From positions 17,773,513-17,837,512 of the forward strand of contig CM067315.1 in assembly GCA_034231615.1 (NCBI GenBank): a stretch of DNA of 64,000 nt. Reading direction: 5' to 3'. Shown one piece after another: positions 20,542-31,130 of this stretch (position 1 is its first letter; the number at the start of each line of letters is the position of its first letter). The notes beneath the pieces are model-generated. The model was not told the origin of the DNA and did no database searches. It saw nothing but the letters and a program-made list of their open reading frames with translations. Origin of the DNA: Meghimatium bilineatum. Lineage: Eukaryota > Mollusca > Gastropoda > Stylommatophora > Philomycidae. Both the position numbers and the translations under genes were made by a program.

Positions 20542-21766
20542 ACCTAAGCATGTTTAGGGCTCCTCTGCTTCTGTCTACTATATAGTTTATATGTTTATGC
20601 CATCTGAGGCTTTGATCTAATACCATTCCCAAGAATTTAGTGGTTGGTGAGAATGTAATTGGTTCGTTATTAATAAAAATATCCTTTATTTTATTTGTTT
20701 GAGCCCCATTTCTGCTGAATAGCATTCCTACTGTTTTGCTAGCATTAATTTAAAAACCCAATTTTGCCATCCAGCCTGTTACTACATTTATTTGTCTTTG
20801 TATTCCTACTTTGAGATAACTGATGTTATTGCCTGAGCGCCAAATTGCGGCATCGTCTGCAAATTGTGGCAGGCTGTTCTTGACATCTGAGAATTCTTCT
20901 CCTAGATCATTAACCATTATTGTAAATATTGTTGGAGATATTACAGACCCCTGCGGGATGTCATTTTCCTGTTCATAGTAGTTATATCATTTTTCTGTTC
21001 ATAAGTCATTATTTATTAGAACTTTAAATTGTCTATCTTGCATGAAGTTTTTAATGTAGTTGTATGCTCTACCATCTATACCTATGTTCTTAATTTTAAA
21101 TAGGGCTCCTTCACTCCAGCACTCGTATGCTCTTGCTACGTCGAGGAAGACAGCCGCTGTTTTTTCACCTTTTAGGAAACCCTGTTTTACTTCATGCTCT
21201 AGTTTTAGTATTTGGTCAACCGTGCTCCGGCGACTCCGGAAGCCCACTTGAGTTGGACTATATATATTATGTTTATTTAGGTGAAATACTACTCTTTTAT
21301 TTATTATTGTCTCTAATATTTTACCTAGGTGAGAGGTTAGTGATATTGGTCTATATTAACTTACTTCTTTAGCTTCTTTATCTGGCTTTAGTATTGGTAT
21401 TATGGTGGCAGACTTCCATGCCTTTGGTATGGTGCCAGATTCCCATATGTTATTGAATAGGTGAGTTATTATCATTAATATATTAGTTGGTACTTTTTTA
21501 AGTATTGCATAGCTTAGGATGTCAGGACCTGAAGCTGTGTTTGATTTCTCACCTATTGCTTTAATTACTTCCCCTATTGTTATATCTGCATTTATATATG
21601 ATGATTCTGCTTTATTTATTGGTTTAGTGTTTAATTCCTGCAGAATTGTCTGATGTCTATTTATCTCATTTAGGTTTAGGTTGTTATTAGCACTAACTGA
21701 GTAAAAGTATTCGACCAGTGCATTAGCCTTCTCTTTATCAGTTTGTGCTTTATTTAATGCTGGCAT
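20542..21766 (-). pseudogene. LINE E reverse transcriptase
   Basis: On the minus strand from 21766: a linker, then SNTASGPDILSYAILKK (finger), IPKAWKSATIIPILKPDK, YRPISLTSHLGKILE near 21350, VGFRSRRSTVDQIL near 21240, AAVFLDVARAYECW near 21150 (first catalytic Asp; the last Asp of the usual D-x-x-x-AYD is changed), IPQGSVISPTIFTIMVN near 20960, PQFADDAAIWRSG near 20860 (catalytic FADD) and the thumb KFLGMVLDQSLRWHKHINYI near 20640. Stops at about 21356 and 20998 and frame changes break it. Confidence 0.85.
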
Positions 21767-22009
21767 TATGCTACGTTTGGATTTGCCTCCACTGATAGCT
21801 TTCAGTTTCTTCTATACTTCTGATGATGGCGTTCTGAAGCTTATGGTTTCACAGAAAGTTCTCCAGTGGAGTTGTTTAGCTTTAAAGATTAGTTTATTGG
21901 TTTGATTTATTATTTCTTTATAGTTTAGTATGTTCTCTTCTGATCTCTTCTATCTAGCTAGTTTTAGTGCTTTATCTCTAATTTTAATCTGCTCATCCAG
22001 TTTATGGTT

Positions 22010-22900
22010 TCACCATGGTACTGGGTTTTTAGGTTTATGTCTATTTATTCTTGTTATATTTACTGGTTTAATATTATTATGCATGTTTTCATTTGGTATA
22101 TATTTTACTGCTACTTTGAGTAGTTCATTTGTGTGATCCTCAGCAAATTCTTCTACATTGTTGGTATTAATATTATTTATTCCTACTGTCATTAGCTCTG
22201 TTGTTAGTGCCTCCCAGTTGGCTTTTCTATAATTAAATGTTGGTTTTTTGTTTACTTCATTGAGATTACATTTAGCTCTAATATTAATTTCAATTGGTAG
22301 ATGGTCAGATCCACTAGCATTTAGTGTCTGCCACTTGGTTGTGAATATGTTAGTTGTTACAATGCTCAAGTCTAAGGCTGAGTCATTGCCATTTGTTATT
22401 GGATTAATTCTGGTCATAGAACCATCATTTAAAATGACTAGGTTATTATTATCACAAAAATCTGCTATAAGTTCCCCTGTCTTGTCTGACTTATGACTGC
22501 CCCACATATTGTGGTGGGCATTGAAATCACCGACAATAAGGGTTCTCCTAATTAGTTTTGATGTTAACACTTCTATATCGTTGCTGGTTAGTATTCCTTT
22601 AGGGTTATATATGTTAATTATTTTAGTTCCTTCTGGTTTGCTATCTATGGTTACACTTATTCCTTCTATATTAGTTGAGTTAAATCTTTCTCAGTCTACT
22701 ATTTTATACGATTCGTTAATAATGAAGGCAACCACTCCACCTTTGGAGTTGCGATCATTTCTAACTATTTTATGGCCTGGAAAGTTTAGTTTTTGGTTGG
22801 TATTTAGGTTTGTTTCCTGTAGAGCATAGATTACTCTCTCAGACTGATATTTAGTCATTAGAGGAGATATATTCTTTCTCACACTGGTAACATTCCACTG
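22010..22900 (-). pseudogene. LINE E apurinic-like endonuclease (APE)
   Basis: Two minus-strand frames make up the domain. 22691-22882 has VIYALQETNLNTNQ (catalytic Glu of LQET) and SKGGVVAFI. 22010-22570 has LIVGDFNAHHNMWGSH (GDFN, catalytic Asp and Asn), DLSIVTTNIF and GSDHLPIEI (the terminal S-D-H). These are the standard LINE APE motifs in order, followed by the linker to RT. Confidence 0.85.
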
Positions 22901-23180
22901 AATTATCTTTATTTGATTTTATCCATTATGGTTTATTGCTAATTGTTATTAGGCTCTGTAATTTAAGTTTACTTATTGGTGTTTGGTGGTTTTGGTAGGA
23001 GTACGTTTGGAGGTTGCTGCCCGAGCCAGTGTTCTAGTTATTCTTCTGTCTGTTCGTTGTTCCTCTTCCTGGTAGTTTCAGTATGTTCCTAACTTCTCTT
23101 AGTTCCTAAGTTCCTAACTTGTGATCATGTCCTTCCACTCTTCTTCCTTTTCATGTTGTTCCTTCCTTTGACAAATTGAA

Positions 23181-23480
23181 ACTAGAGAATCCGAAAGCAG
23201 ACATAATAAAAGCCAAAAGACTTTATAAAAATAAAAACCATGCAGAGTGGTGATGCTCATTAGTAAGGGAAATGTTGTTCCGCAACATTTGGTGCTCTTG
23301 GGTGGGGCCCTGAGAACACAAGTGTACATCCCAGATGTACTTCAGTGTTCCAAGTGCCAGCAATTTTGCCACACTAAGGCAACATGCAGGAACAGTACCA
23401 GGTATAGATACTGTTCAGGACCCCACTCAGTTCACCAATGCCCTGTTGCATTGAACGACAAAGATTATAAAACAGCAAAC
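23181..23480 (+). pseudogene. LINE E ORF1, inverted segment, first zinc-knuckle part
   Basis: The frame 23247-23504 has CSKCQQFCHTKATC and then CSGPHSVHQCP. These are two gag-like CCHC knuckles as in ORF1 of I- and Jockey-group LINEs, which bind the element RNA. The frame then runs into the inserted D element at 23481. It is in plus orientation because of the twin-priming inversion. Confidence 0.8.
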
Positions 23481-25002
23481 TGGTCAAACATTGCCAAAAG
23501 ATGAGACACCTACATACCTTGGAGTCACTTTTGATCCAAGACTTACATGGAAACAGCACATAGACAAGTGCCAAACAAAAGGTACAATGAGACAGCACTC
23601 CTTAAAAAATTGGCTGGAACAGATTGGGGTGCAAATGGAAAATTCAAGTAGAGAATATACAGGTTATATAAGACCAGCTTTGGAATATGGAATGTCAGCA
23701 TGGGGGACTGCAGCCAAGAGAACACTCAAAAGATCTCAAAGATACAAAACCGCAATCTCAGAATTATAACAGGAGGTATGAATGCTACCCCAATCACAGA
23801 AATGGAAACATGCACAGGTTTGCCATCAATGGGAGAAAGAAGAAATGAAAAAATCCTCACACAGTATGCAAAGTTCAAATGTTTGGAGAGTCATCACATG
23901 AACCAAAGACTAAGCAAACCTACAAAAGAGCTACTCAAAAGAGGTAGCTTTCTACACTCCGCTAAACAGCTCCAGAAATGACTCACAGATACAGACCTAC
24001 AAAACCTAAAACCACTAAACACCTTTAACACATACCCAACATGGGACAGGAAAAACGTCCCAAGAATTATGGACAATATACCAAGCATTATTTCGAAAAC
24101 AGAAACTACTATACAAGTACTAAAGGAGACAACTAAGAATCACATACAGAAAGCATACCCAAAGGATATATGGACACATGTATATACAGATGGATTAGCG
24201 AAAGAGGCAGTATTAGATGGAGGATCAGGAAATATATAGTAACACCAGATGGAAAAGAAATAGAGAAATCCATACCCATAGGCAAACATTCCACAAATTT
24301 TAAAGCAGAAATGGAAGCCATAATAGAGGCAGCCAAAATGCTCATGAATTGCTTGCCGAGTCACAACAGACATGTAGTATTTCTAACGGATGCAAAGTCA
24401 GTATTGCAGGCATTGAAAGATCCAAAGAACATGAGCATGAATGAACTTACGGCCTGCTTACTACACCTCAGCAGTACCACCAAAGAAACAGTACTGCAGT
24501 GGATCCCAGGTCACTGTGGCATACCTGGAAATGAAAAAGCTGATCTTCTGGCAAGGAAAGGGGGATCACTGGAACAAATAGAAAATGATAATACATACTA
24601 TGAAAGTAAGACCATGTTAAAGGCAGAATATAAGAAAAAGTGGAAGCAAATGCACCCAACTGCAGAACCAAATGACCCCTACCACCAAATGTCACGCAAG
24701 GAACAAACCATCATTTTCAGACTACGAACTGGTCACAACAGACTGAGAAGTCACATGTTTCGAAAGCTGAAGATTGGTGAGACAGACCTGTGCAACTGTG
24801 GACTGAGCCCAGAGACTGCAGAACACATTCTTCATGCCTGTCAACTCTACGAAGAAGAGAGGAAGAAAATATGGCCTACTGAGACGGCACTGCTTCCAGA
24901 CTTGAGGGGTTCCATGGATGACCTGAAGCGAATCACACAATTCATTGAAGCTATTGGTGCTTTAACGTGATATCTGACTGAAAAACGATGAAGAAGAAGA
25001 AG
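23481..25002 (+). mobile_element. LINE D copy inserted into LINE E ORF1
   Basis: The 11-bp duplication AAACAGCAAAC lies at 23470-23480 and 25003-25013. The copy starts inside the RT thumb (TYLGVTFDPRLTWKQHIDKC, 23512-23571) and ends with a GATGAAGAAGAAGAAG tail. It is 1.5 kb and 5'-truncated. Confidence 0.88.
23491..24970 (+). pseudogene. LINE D RT thumb, connector and RNase H
   Basis: The pieces run in order over three frames: a thumb DETPTYLGVTFDPRLTW; connector YIRPALEYGMSAWGT and NRNLRIITGGMNATPI; RNase H with HVYTDGLAKEA (24178), a frameshift, then KAEMEAIIEAAKML, VVFLTDAKSVLQALK, IPGHCGIPGNEKADLLARKG (24505-24560). After this come FRLRTGHNRLRSHMF and CNCGLSPETAEHILHACQ, a cysteine and histidine motif, with a stop at 24968. 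The last 245 codons are open. The single frameshift near 24200-24235 inactivates RNase H. Confidence 0.85.
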
Positions 25003-25013
25003 AAACAGCAAAC

Positions 25014-25393
25014 AATAACAGAAAGTGTGCTAACTGCTCTGGCAGCCATAGTGCAAAATATTTAGGATGCCCTGCATACCAAAAAATTAAAAATGAACTA
25101 AGAAATAAACATGTCAAACAACAAAAATTAAATGAAAATAAACCATCAAAAGTGCCAAAGGAATGCTGCCATAGTCAGGAACCTAGTACAATTCAGAACA
25201 GCCGGAAGGCTGAAGGACCAAACGAGGAAAGACAGAAAGCTGAAACGGACCATCTAGACAAAGTTATACTGGAAAGGATCCAGGAAGGAATCAGCAATCT
25301 TAACGCATTAAAGAAGGACAATGAAGAACTTCTCAAAAGAATAGAAACTGAGTTACTAGAAAATGAGGAAAGGAGACAAAGGAAGGAACAACA
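25014..25393 (+). pseudogene. LINE E ORF1, inverted segment, last knuckle and coiled coil
   Basis: It resumes ORF1 after the D insertion. KCANCSGSHSAKYLGCPAYQ (25023-25080) is the third CCHC-like knuckle. A charged, helix-prone tail 25230-25390 (ILERIQEGISNLNALKKDNE and on) ends RRQRKEQH at 25392, the point at which the non-inverted part of E begins. Confidence 0.8.
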
Positions 25394-25405
25394 TGGTTTT
25401 TGATT

Positions 25406-26312
25406 ATTATTGTTTGTTTGTTTGTTAAATGGGGGATTAAGCCTCTTAGCTGAGGCACGACCCTTTCAACCTAAGACAGAAGTCTATTTTGGTTATATCA
25501 GGCCGTATTAGCTTTTATCTAAATGTGACCTAATGGTCTGGGTGTTTGGAAAGCCGTGCGTGCTATTGCTATGTATTATCTATATTGCTAGGTGGAGTTG
25601 ATGTTTGTTTGTGGCCAAGATGCCTTTTATCTAAGTGTGACCTATGGTCTGGGCGAATTGAGAACCGTGCGCGCTATTATTGCAAAAGAATGTTATGTTC
25701 AAAAATTGTATATATTGCCAGTCGTATCCTGTGGTGAGCGTTCCTCGGTTGTTATTTGTTGAAAGCTGTGGAGAGAGACCTGTAGAAAGACTGATGACAT
25801 ACAATGACTTATTTTGTTTTTGACTTGCTTAGATTTTTAAATTAGGGCTTTAGTCCTGGTTATAAATTGTTTAATTAGCTTTAACCTATCTGGTGGTACA
25901 TCATGGCCTAGAACCTTTTTTAATTTATATGGTATTTTATTGTTATGGTAGTAATCTTTTAGGTCTTGCCTATGATGGTTGTATTTATGACAATGGAGTA
26001 GGAAATGATCTATTGTATTTTCCTCTTCACAGTCTTCACATATTTGTTCGATTATATAATGTAATGATTTTCCCAGTCTAAGTCGTAGTAGTTTCCTATT
26101 GGCAGGGATTTTCAGCTCTTCCTTTATTTGAGTGGTCCTAGTGGGTCCTTTTAGCATTGTATGTGCATGTCTTCCGTTTGCACTGTTGTCCCATTTTTCT
26201 GTCCATTCCTTAAGTATTGTGTCCTTTATTATGCTTCTGGTTTCCGATCTGCCAAGTCCTACCTGGATTTCTGTTCCTTGTGTTCGTCCTTTCTTGGCTT
26301 CCTTGTCCGTGT
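25406..26312 (-). mobile_element. LINE E, second copy, 5'-truncated
   Basis: It aligns with 17723-18715. It begins with an (ATT)(GTTT)n tail (reversed), then the 3' UTR, then the RNase H C-terminal frame (25837-26157, KIPANRKLLRLRLGKSLHYI and CEDCEEENTIDHFLLHCH). Homology stops at 26312 in the region coding for AADKEAKKG. This copy keeps the C-H-C block that is frameshifted in the first copy. Confidence 0.82.
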
Positions 26313-26519
26313 TTGTTTATTTTCATTAGTCACACTTTAAATACATGGAGTTGTGGCTATTTTTGGCATGCGACTCCAAGTATATAAAAATTCACCAATG
26401 GAAAGCACTAGAATAATTTTTAAAAGTAACAGATGAGCTGTGCACAGGTCTTCTATACAGCAGAATGCAGTAGGTCTACATATTTATTTTGTCAGTTTTT
26501 GTCTACTTGTGGAATTTCT
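26313..26519. other. Intron 2; nothing recognised
   Basis: Short spacer between LINE E and the Tc1 remnant. Confidence 0.3.
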
Positions 26520-26940
26520 ATCTTGTACCCCTTGAATCACCAATGACAATTAAAGGTCTCTCTTATCTCCCTTGAATTGCTATAATTGCAATTGAATGGT
26601 CAGTGTGTGTGACAGAGGGCACACCTCCTTCTGGTACATTGCGATATTGTAGAAAACTAACAGTTTCAGATGTGTGGACTGTGGAGGATGTAGATGCAAA
26701 TCGATTCTTGAGGTGATGCAGCCGTATGCTGCGATCTTCGGCAAGATTTGTGACTAGGTCACTGCACTGCCAGTCTGCCACTAAGCCAGTTTGTTGAATT
26801 CACCTCCAAATACGACTTATTGTGCTTCTAACCACATTAAATTGTCTGGTCACTACAATTTGTGATTGTCCAGTCTGTAAATGTCAAGTGATGATGTTTT
26901 ATTGTTCTATAGTGAGATGAACCATACTTGCACATTGAAA
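26520..26940 (-). pseudogene. Tc1-like transposase, N-terminal DNA-binding half
   Basis: On the minus strand from 26920: HLQTGQSQIVVTRQFNVVRS, then TISRIW and QQTGLVADW. This is the paired-like helix-turn-helix of Tc1 transposases (GQSQ-x-x-VAR-x-FNVSRSTISR). It continues LAEDRSIRLHHLKNRFAST in the frame 26563-26781. A few frame breaks occur. The catalytic region is absent. This may be the missing half of the family at 15291. Confidence 0.8.
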
Positions 26941-27855
26941 TTTAAACTGAATTTATTTGACGACCATCAATCTGTTATAGACATTAAATATGGTCAGAGT
27001 ATTTTGTGTTCTGTAAGTTTCACTGGATTCTCATGAACCTGGTCATGAGTTATTGCCAAATTATTGTTTTGACATTGACCTCTTTCATGTCCTCATGAAT
27101 CATGAGGTGAGTACATTTCAGTTAACCAAGAGAAATTAATGACAGGGTGGACACAGCCGATAAGTTAAATGATGTCTAATCAGCAAATGTCTTTTATAAA
27201 AGAAACTCCAAAAAAGTAGTTTTCTATTTTTAACAGTATAGTTTACACAAAAACTAAATTACATAAATAAATGTTGTTAGCATAGGCCTATTACAAAAAC
27301 TAAATTACATTAAAAAATTATATCTGTTGAAATAGGGAGTATGGAGGAGTTTTCTCCCTATTTTGTATGCACGTAAAGATTCCTTAGGCTTGGAGCCACA
27401 TTAAAAGTCGATCTGGGGAAACCATAATCATAGGCCAGGAGTTCGCGGCCAGTTGGTACCTAGTTGGTAAATGGAAGTTGGGATCCCCGTTTCCTATTCA
27501 TGTCTAAGAGATTTTCAACATTGTTCCCAAGAAGAGAAAACCCGTCAAAAAGCAGAATGTATCCCTATGTGCGAAGAAGTATTCAATTTGATCCCATGAT
27601 GACCACCAGAAATGACTTCATAACATGCCATTAGCCAGACCAGTCGATAGTGGATAATTACAACTCTGGGGTTAGTTAATTACCTGGAATGTTAGTATGA
27701 AAGACTGGAAAGTTTTAGTATGTTTGTGAGATCGTTAGAAACCGTTACCTGGATTATCAGTTTAAATGAATTAAGGTATTTTGTGACAGATTTAGTTACC
27801 TTCCTGATTGGACTAAAGAATAGAGTAACGAACTGTCTGAGAGACGATAGGCAAG
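26941..27855. other. Intron 2; nothing recognised
   Basis: About 900 bases, no supportable frame or repeat. Confidence 0.3.
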
Positions 27856-28037
27856 AGATGTCTTCTTCTTCTTCTTCTTCTTCTTCTTCTTTCGTTCACT
27901 TGAAACATGTCTATATCTGTAATTCTGTCTCCTTAATAAAACTCACTGTCTTTTGTAGTTCATACAGTGTCCCATAGAGCTTTGATTCCAGTGTTGTTTC
28001 CTCTGGCCAATATGTCTGCCTCAGCGTTTCATGCTCA
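27856..28037 (-). mobile_element. LINE D, 3' end only
   Basis: It starts with (TTC)9-10, a reversed GAA tail, and matches 56383-56510 (CACTGTCTTTTGTAGTTCAT, GTTTCCTCTGGCCAAT). It breaks off at 28037 after CTCAGAAC, within the coding end of D. Confidence 0.8.
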
Positions 28038-28440
28038 GAACTGGTCGTTTGTTTGTTTGGCCAGTAGCTCTATTCCCTTGCCTCCTGGCTCCTCGGGGCA
28101 ATTGAGAAGGACTTCCAGTAACTGAGGTTGGGCCCTTTCGAGGTATAGGGCCGGCACCGTCCCTGCCTGAACGTCCGCCACAGGGCAGGCACCATAATTA
28201 TTTATAGATGTAGACATGTTTCCATTGTGTTTTGTGCGTGGCATCCTGATTATCTGTGCGCCTTTTTGCTGGATGCCTCCGTCTTCAGCACTCTGCTTAC
28301 TTGGGCAGGACTATGGTCCTGCTCGAGTGGGACTGCCCGACCAGTCTTAGTTTCCAGCCCCTGATGGCTGAACTAAGCCCCATCACCTCTGCATGGTGCT
28401 GGTCTCGATGGGGCAAGAGATGTCAAGTATCTGTCCTGTG
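28038..28440 (-). mobile_element. Repeat shared with 36975-37290, possible LINE 5' region
   Basis: Both stretches share a GACTTCCAGTAACTGRGG-like block, a CAGGCACC-like block, CCGACCARTCTTAGT and GGCTGAACTAAGCCCCATC. A minus-strand frame at 28035-28244 reads SINNYGACPVADVQAG. At 36640-37290 the repeat lies just upstream of a LINE endonuclease, so it may be ORF1 or 5' UTR of that LINE. Confidence 0.5.
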
Positions 28441-28859
28441 AGGGACAGGCCTTGAAGTAGACCAATGGACTGCTTTGACACAACCATGCAAACTGGAGAG
28501 GTGATCGAGATAGGATTTTCGGGGTACTTATTTTCCAACCGTTGAAGCAGACGGCCGATATCTAGTCGGCCCAGAGATTTGAGATCCGAAACTGTTATAG
28601 AGGTTTGATTTGGACTGTTGCAGAGAACAGTAGAACCAGGGATTACAACTTGTGAGTGTGAGAACGGAGCAGGCTCACAGCAAGATGCCAGAGAACTTGA
28701 CGGGAATAACTTCCCTGGGATTATGAGGACATTTGCTGTTCCAAGTTTGATAGCAAGGAAGTTACAAGTCCCAAACTTGTTAGGAAAGTTAGGAAATTGG
28801 AGAAGTCTCAAGCTTCTAGGAACAGAGAGATTAGGTGTACTATCGATTCACTTCTTCTT
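28441..28859. other. Unassigned; open frames on both strands
   Basis: The minus frame 28383-28811 (142 codons) and the plus frame 28618-28875 overlap. Neither shows a family motif. It may continue the LINE 5' repeat at 28038. Confidence 0.3.
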
Positions 28860-29885
28860 CTTAATTCTTGATTAGAAACTGGCTTCACAGCACGCGGGGC
28901 ATTCCCATAAGTGCTCCGCTCCAGCAGCCATCCCAGTGTATAATTCCGGTCAGGTGTTGATTGTGTGATCTTCGGGACTTTCCAAAAAATTTACTTTTCC
29001 TTCCCTCACCTCTAGATACTCCCATTTCTAACATTCTCTGTATGTGTACGTTCTCAACATCATCTGCATCTTTAAATGAATGTATTACTGCCTTCATTAA
29101 GTCTGCTTTATCACTTCTCAGCAATGTGCCGTCTATCGCTGCATTGCCTGCCAATAAGTCTGCTCTCTCGTTTCCTCTGACCCCAGCATGACCAGGGCAG
29201 TATATCCATGTAATGCTCTGGACAACTGAGTTGTTCAATAAGTCCCACCATTCTTTTCTTAGCATGAACTGTTCTATCTTGCGCAACATGCTGTGAGAGT
29301 CTGTGAGTATTACCGAGTGTGTTGATGTATCAGTTATCAACCAATTTAAGAGGTGCTGTAACTCCCTCTATCTCCATCCTCATGCTCGATGTGACAGTAG
29401 AATATGCTGAAGATTTATGAACCAACTTCACGCCGTTTCTGTAAGCAACAAAACCCTAACCGCATTTATTTGTGTTTCTATTAACGGAGCCATCTGTGTA
29501 TATAATTATGTCTTCTGGTTTCGAGTGTAGTTGGACGAGGTCGTGCACTGTATCATGAGCCCTGACTTCCGTCCATTTTCGACACGCTTTTAGTTGTATT
29601 ATTACTTTAGTCAGTGATTTATTCTCAGTGTCTCCCTCCACCCATTCACTGCCCTTCCCTATTTCTTCCAATTCACATACTCTTCGCAGTGTATCTTCAT
29701 CCTCTGCCATCCATGATCTGCCATGCTTGATTCGTTTTCCCTTTGACTCATCTAGACGATGGTGTAATGGGTGGTGGTTGTATTCTGCCACTTTAAGGTA
29801 CGACCTAACTTGTGCTACCTGGTATCGCACTCTAATGCTGGGGAGATCAAGTATCGATTCACTGATTTGGCTGAACAACATTAAG
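28860..29885 (-). pseudogene. LINE F copy: connector and RNase H, broken
   Basis: Minus-strand frame 29456-29881 holds the connector (YNHHPLHHRLDESKGKRIKH) and IIIYTDGSVNRNTNKCG (first Asp). After a stop, MRMEIEGVTA (Glu) is near 29390. Frame 28885-29340 has SVILTDSHSMLRKIEQF (Asp) and YCPGHAGVRGNERADLLAGN (His and Asp). The 3' end has a TCTTGATT-type block (reversed) and GAAGAAGAAG at 28851-28861. Related to A but a separate family. Two stops at 29456 and about 29345 interrupt it. Confidence 0.8.
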
Positions 29886-30339
29886 GCAAGGGAATTTAAA
29901 AACCTAGGGCTTTATAGCCATCTACAACTGGGCTGTGAGCTCAAAGGCTACGTTATAGAAGTATTTATATTTTCATTTAGACGAGAGAATGCATGACTGA
30001 ATCAAGAACCATGAAATTGTGTTGTAATATTAACTGATGATGATTCATGAACTTTAGATATTGTAAATTGAACATATAGATATCACAATATGAAATAAAC
30101 AGATATATGTGGAAACGTTGGAGTTGCATGCATCAGTTAAGCAAGATCAGGTTAGTCTCTACACGATGCCATGTCCATGTCATACACGCACGTAAAAACT
30201 GCGTCATTGGTTCTGGGACCAGGATCTTGAAACTCACAGAGTACATAGTCCCTAGTAGTTGGCGGACTCACTTGTGATACTTAGACATCTAGGATAAGCA
30301 GAGGCAGTGGAATGACGGAAGTTACTAAGATCTTGGAGG
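29886..30339. other. Unassigned stretch between two LINE F-like parts
   Basis: Nothing recognised. If the RT at 30340-30960 belongs to the same F copy, this is an insertion or a diverged connector. Confidence 0.3.
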
Positions 30340-30984
30340 TTTAAAATATGCAGACCATAGATTAAATTTCATGTCAGCCTCCATGTCAGTCTTTTATCTC
30401 GTATAGTGTCCAAGCACACCGACTCGTCTTCTGTTTGGATACTAACATTTTGAAATGTTATATCTCCTGCTTTGTCCTTATTTGAGAATGTGAAGAGTAT
30501 TGTTGAGAACTTTTCAGCATTGATCTTTACCATTAATTTCTCTGCCCATGCTACTATGTTGTATTTTGTATTTTCTTGTTAGCAATTTTTAGATTTTCTT
30601 CTACACACCCCACCACCAAGTCATCAACATACATAGCAACTCTTGCACATTGTGACAGTTCCCAGGTTAGATCATTTATGAAAGCAAGAAACAGAGTTGG
30701 AGACCGTACTGCTCCTTGAGGAACTCCATGTTTTAGGAGAACGTTTTGCTGTTGGACCGTCCATAGTGACTATTGTTTTCCAATTGCGTAGAAAGGATCG
30801 TATCCAAGTATTCATGTTACCCCTATTTCCATTTCCTTACATCTATATTATCAATCCATCTTTCCAGACCTTGTCGAAAGCTTTTCGGAGATATATCCAT
30901 ATGGTGAAAACTGTCTTCTTTTCTTGATATGCTTCTTCTATGATCTGCATCTTCTATGATCTGGGACAGGAATGTTATTTGGTC
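30340..30984 (-). pseudogene. LINE reverse transcriptase palm (possibly LINE F)
   Basis: Minus strand from about 30760: VLLKHGVPQGAVRSPTLF, FLAFINDLTWEL, then RVAMYVDDLVVGCVEENLK near 30640-30600 (YVDD in place of the usual YADD), a WAEKLMVKINAEKFSTILF thumb near 30540 and DKRLTWR near 30375. Further frames up to 30984 hold the preceding finger. The order fits the I and Jockey groups. Confidence 0.7.
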
Positions 30985-31130
30985 TTCGGTACTGTTCATC
31001 ATCAACATCAAGTGCCGTCTCCGCAACGAAGGTTGGCTGCAACGGATCTCCAATGTCCCCTGTCTCTTGTCTTGGTGGTGCACTTTGCTAGACTGTAACC
31101 GTCCATCGTGTGATGTTACTCTCCCACTTG
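30985..31130 (-). mobile_element. RTE-like LINE B, 3' end (left of the A insertion)
   Basis: It matches 46785-46915 (AAGTGCCG, CTCCGCAACGAAGGTTGGCT, GTCTCTTGTCTTGGTGGTGC). Together with 32201-33120 it forms one B copy split by LINE A. Its last 11 bases are the left target-site copy. Confidence 0.8.

Larger units (their letters stand above)
17723..25393 (-). mobile_element. LINE E, near full length, 5' part inverted, twice re-interrupted
   Basis: The target-site duplication TGGTTTTTGATT lies at 17711-17722 and 25394-25405. The 3' part (23180 down to 17723, minus strand) carries the ORF1 end, endonuclease, RT, RNase H and a 3' UTR ending in an (AAAC)n tail. The 5' part (23181-25393) is in plus orientation and carries the ORF1 zinc knuckles. 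It stops at the point (CAAAGGAAGGAACAACATG, 25375-25393) where the 3' part begins (reverse complement near 23150-23170). This is the signature of twin priming during target-primed reverse transcription. Later insertions are A at 19653-20528 and D at 23481-25002. Confidence 0.8.

Noticed and set aside
28383-28811. 142-codon minus-strand frame as a host gene
   Set aside because: No motif, an overlapping open frame on the other strand, and surroundings made of LINE sequence.
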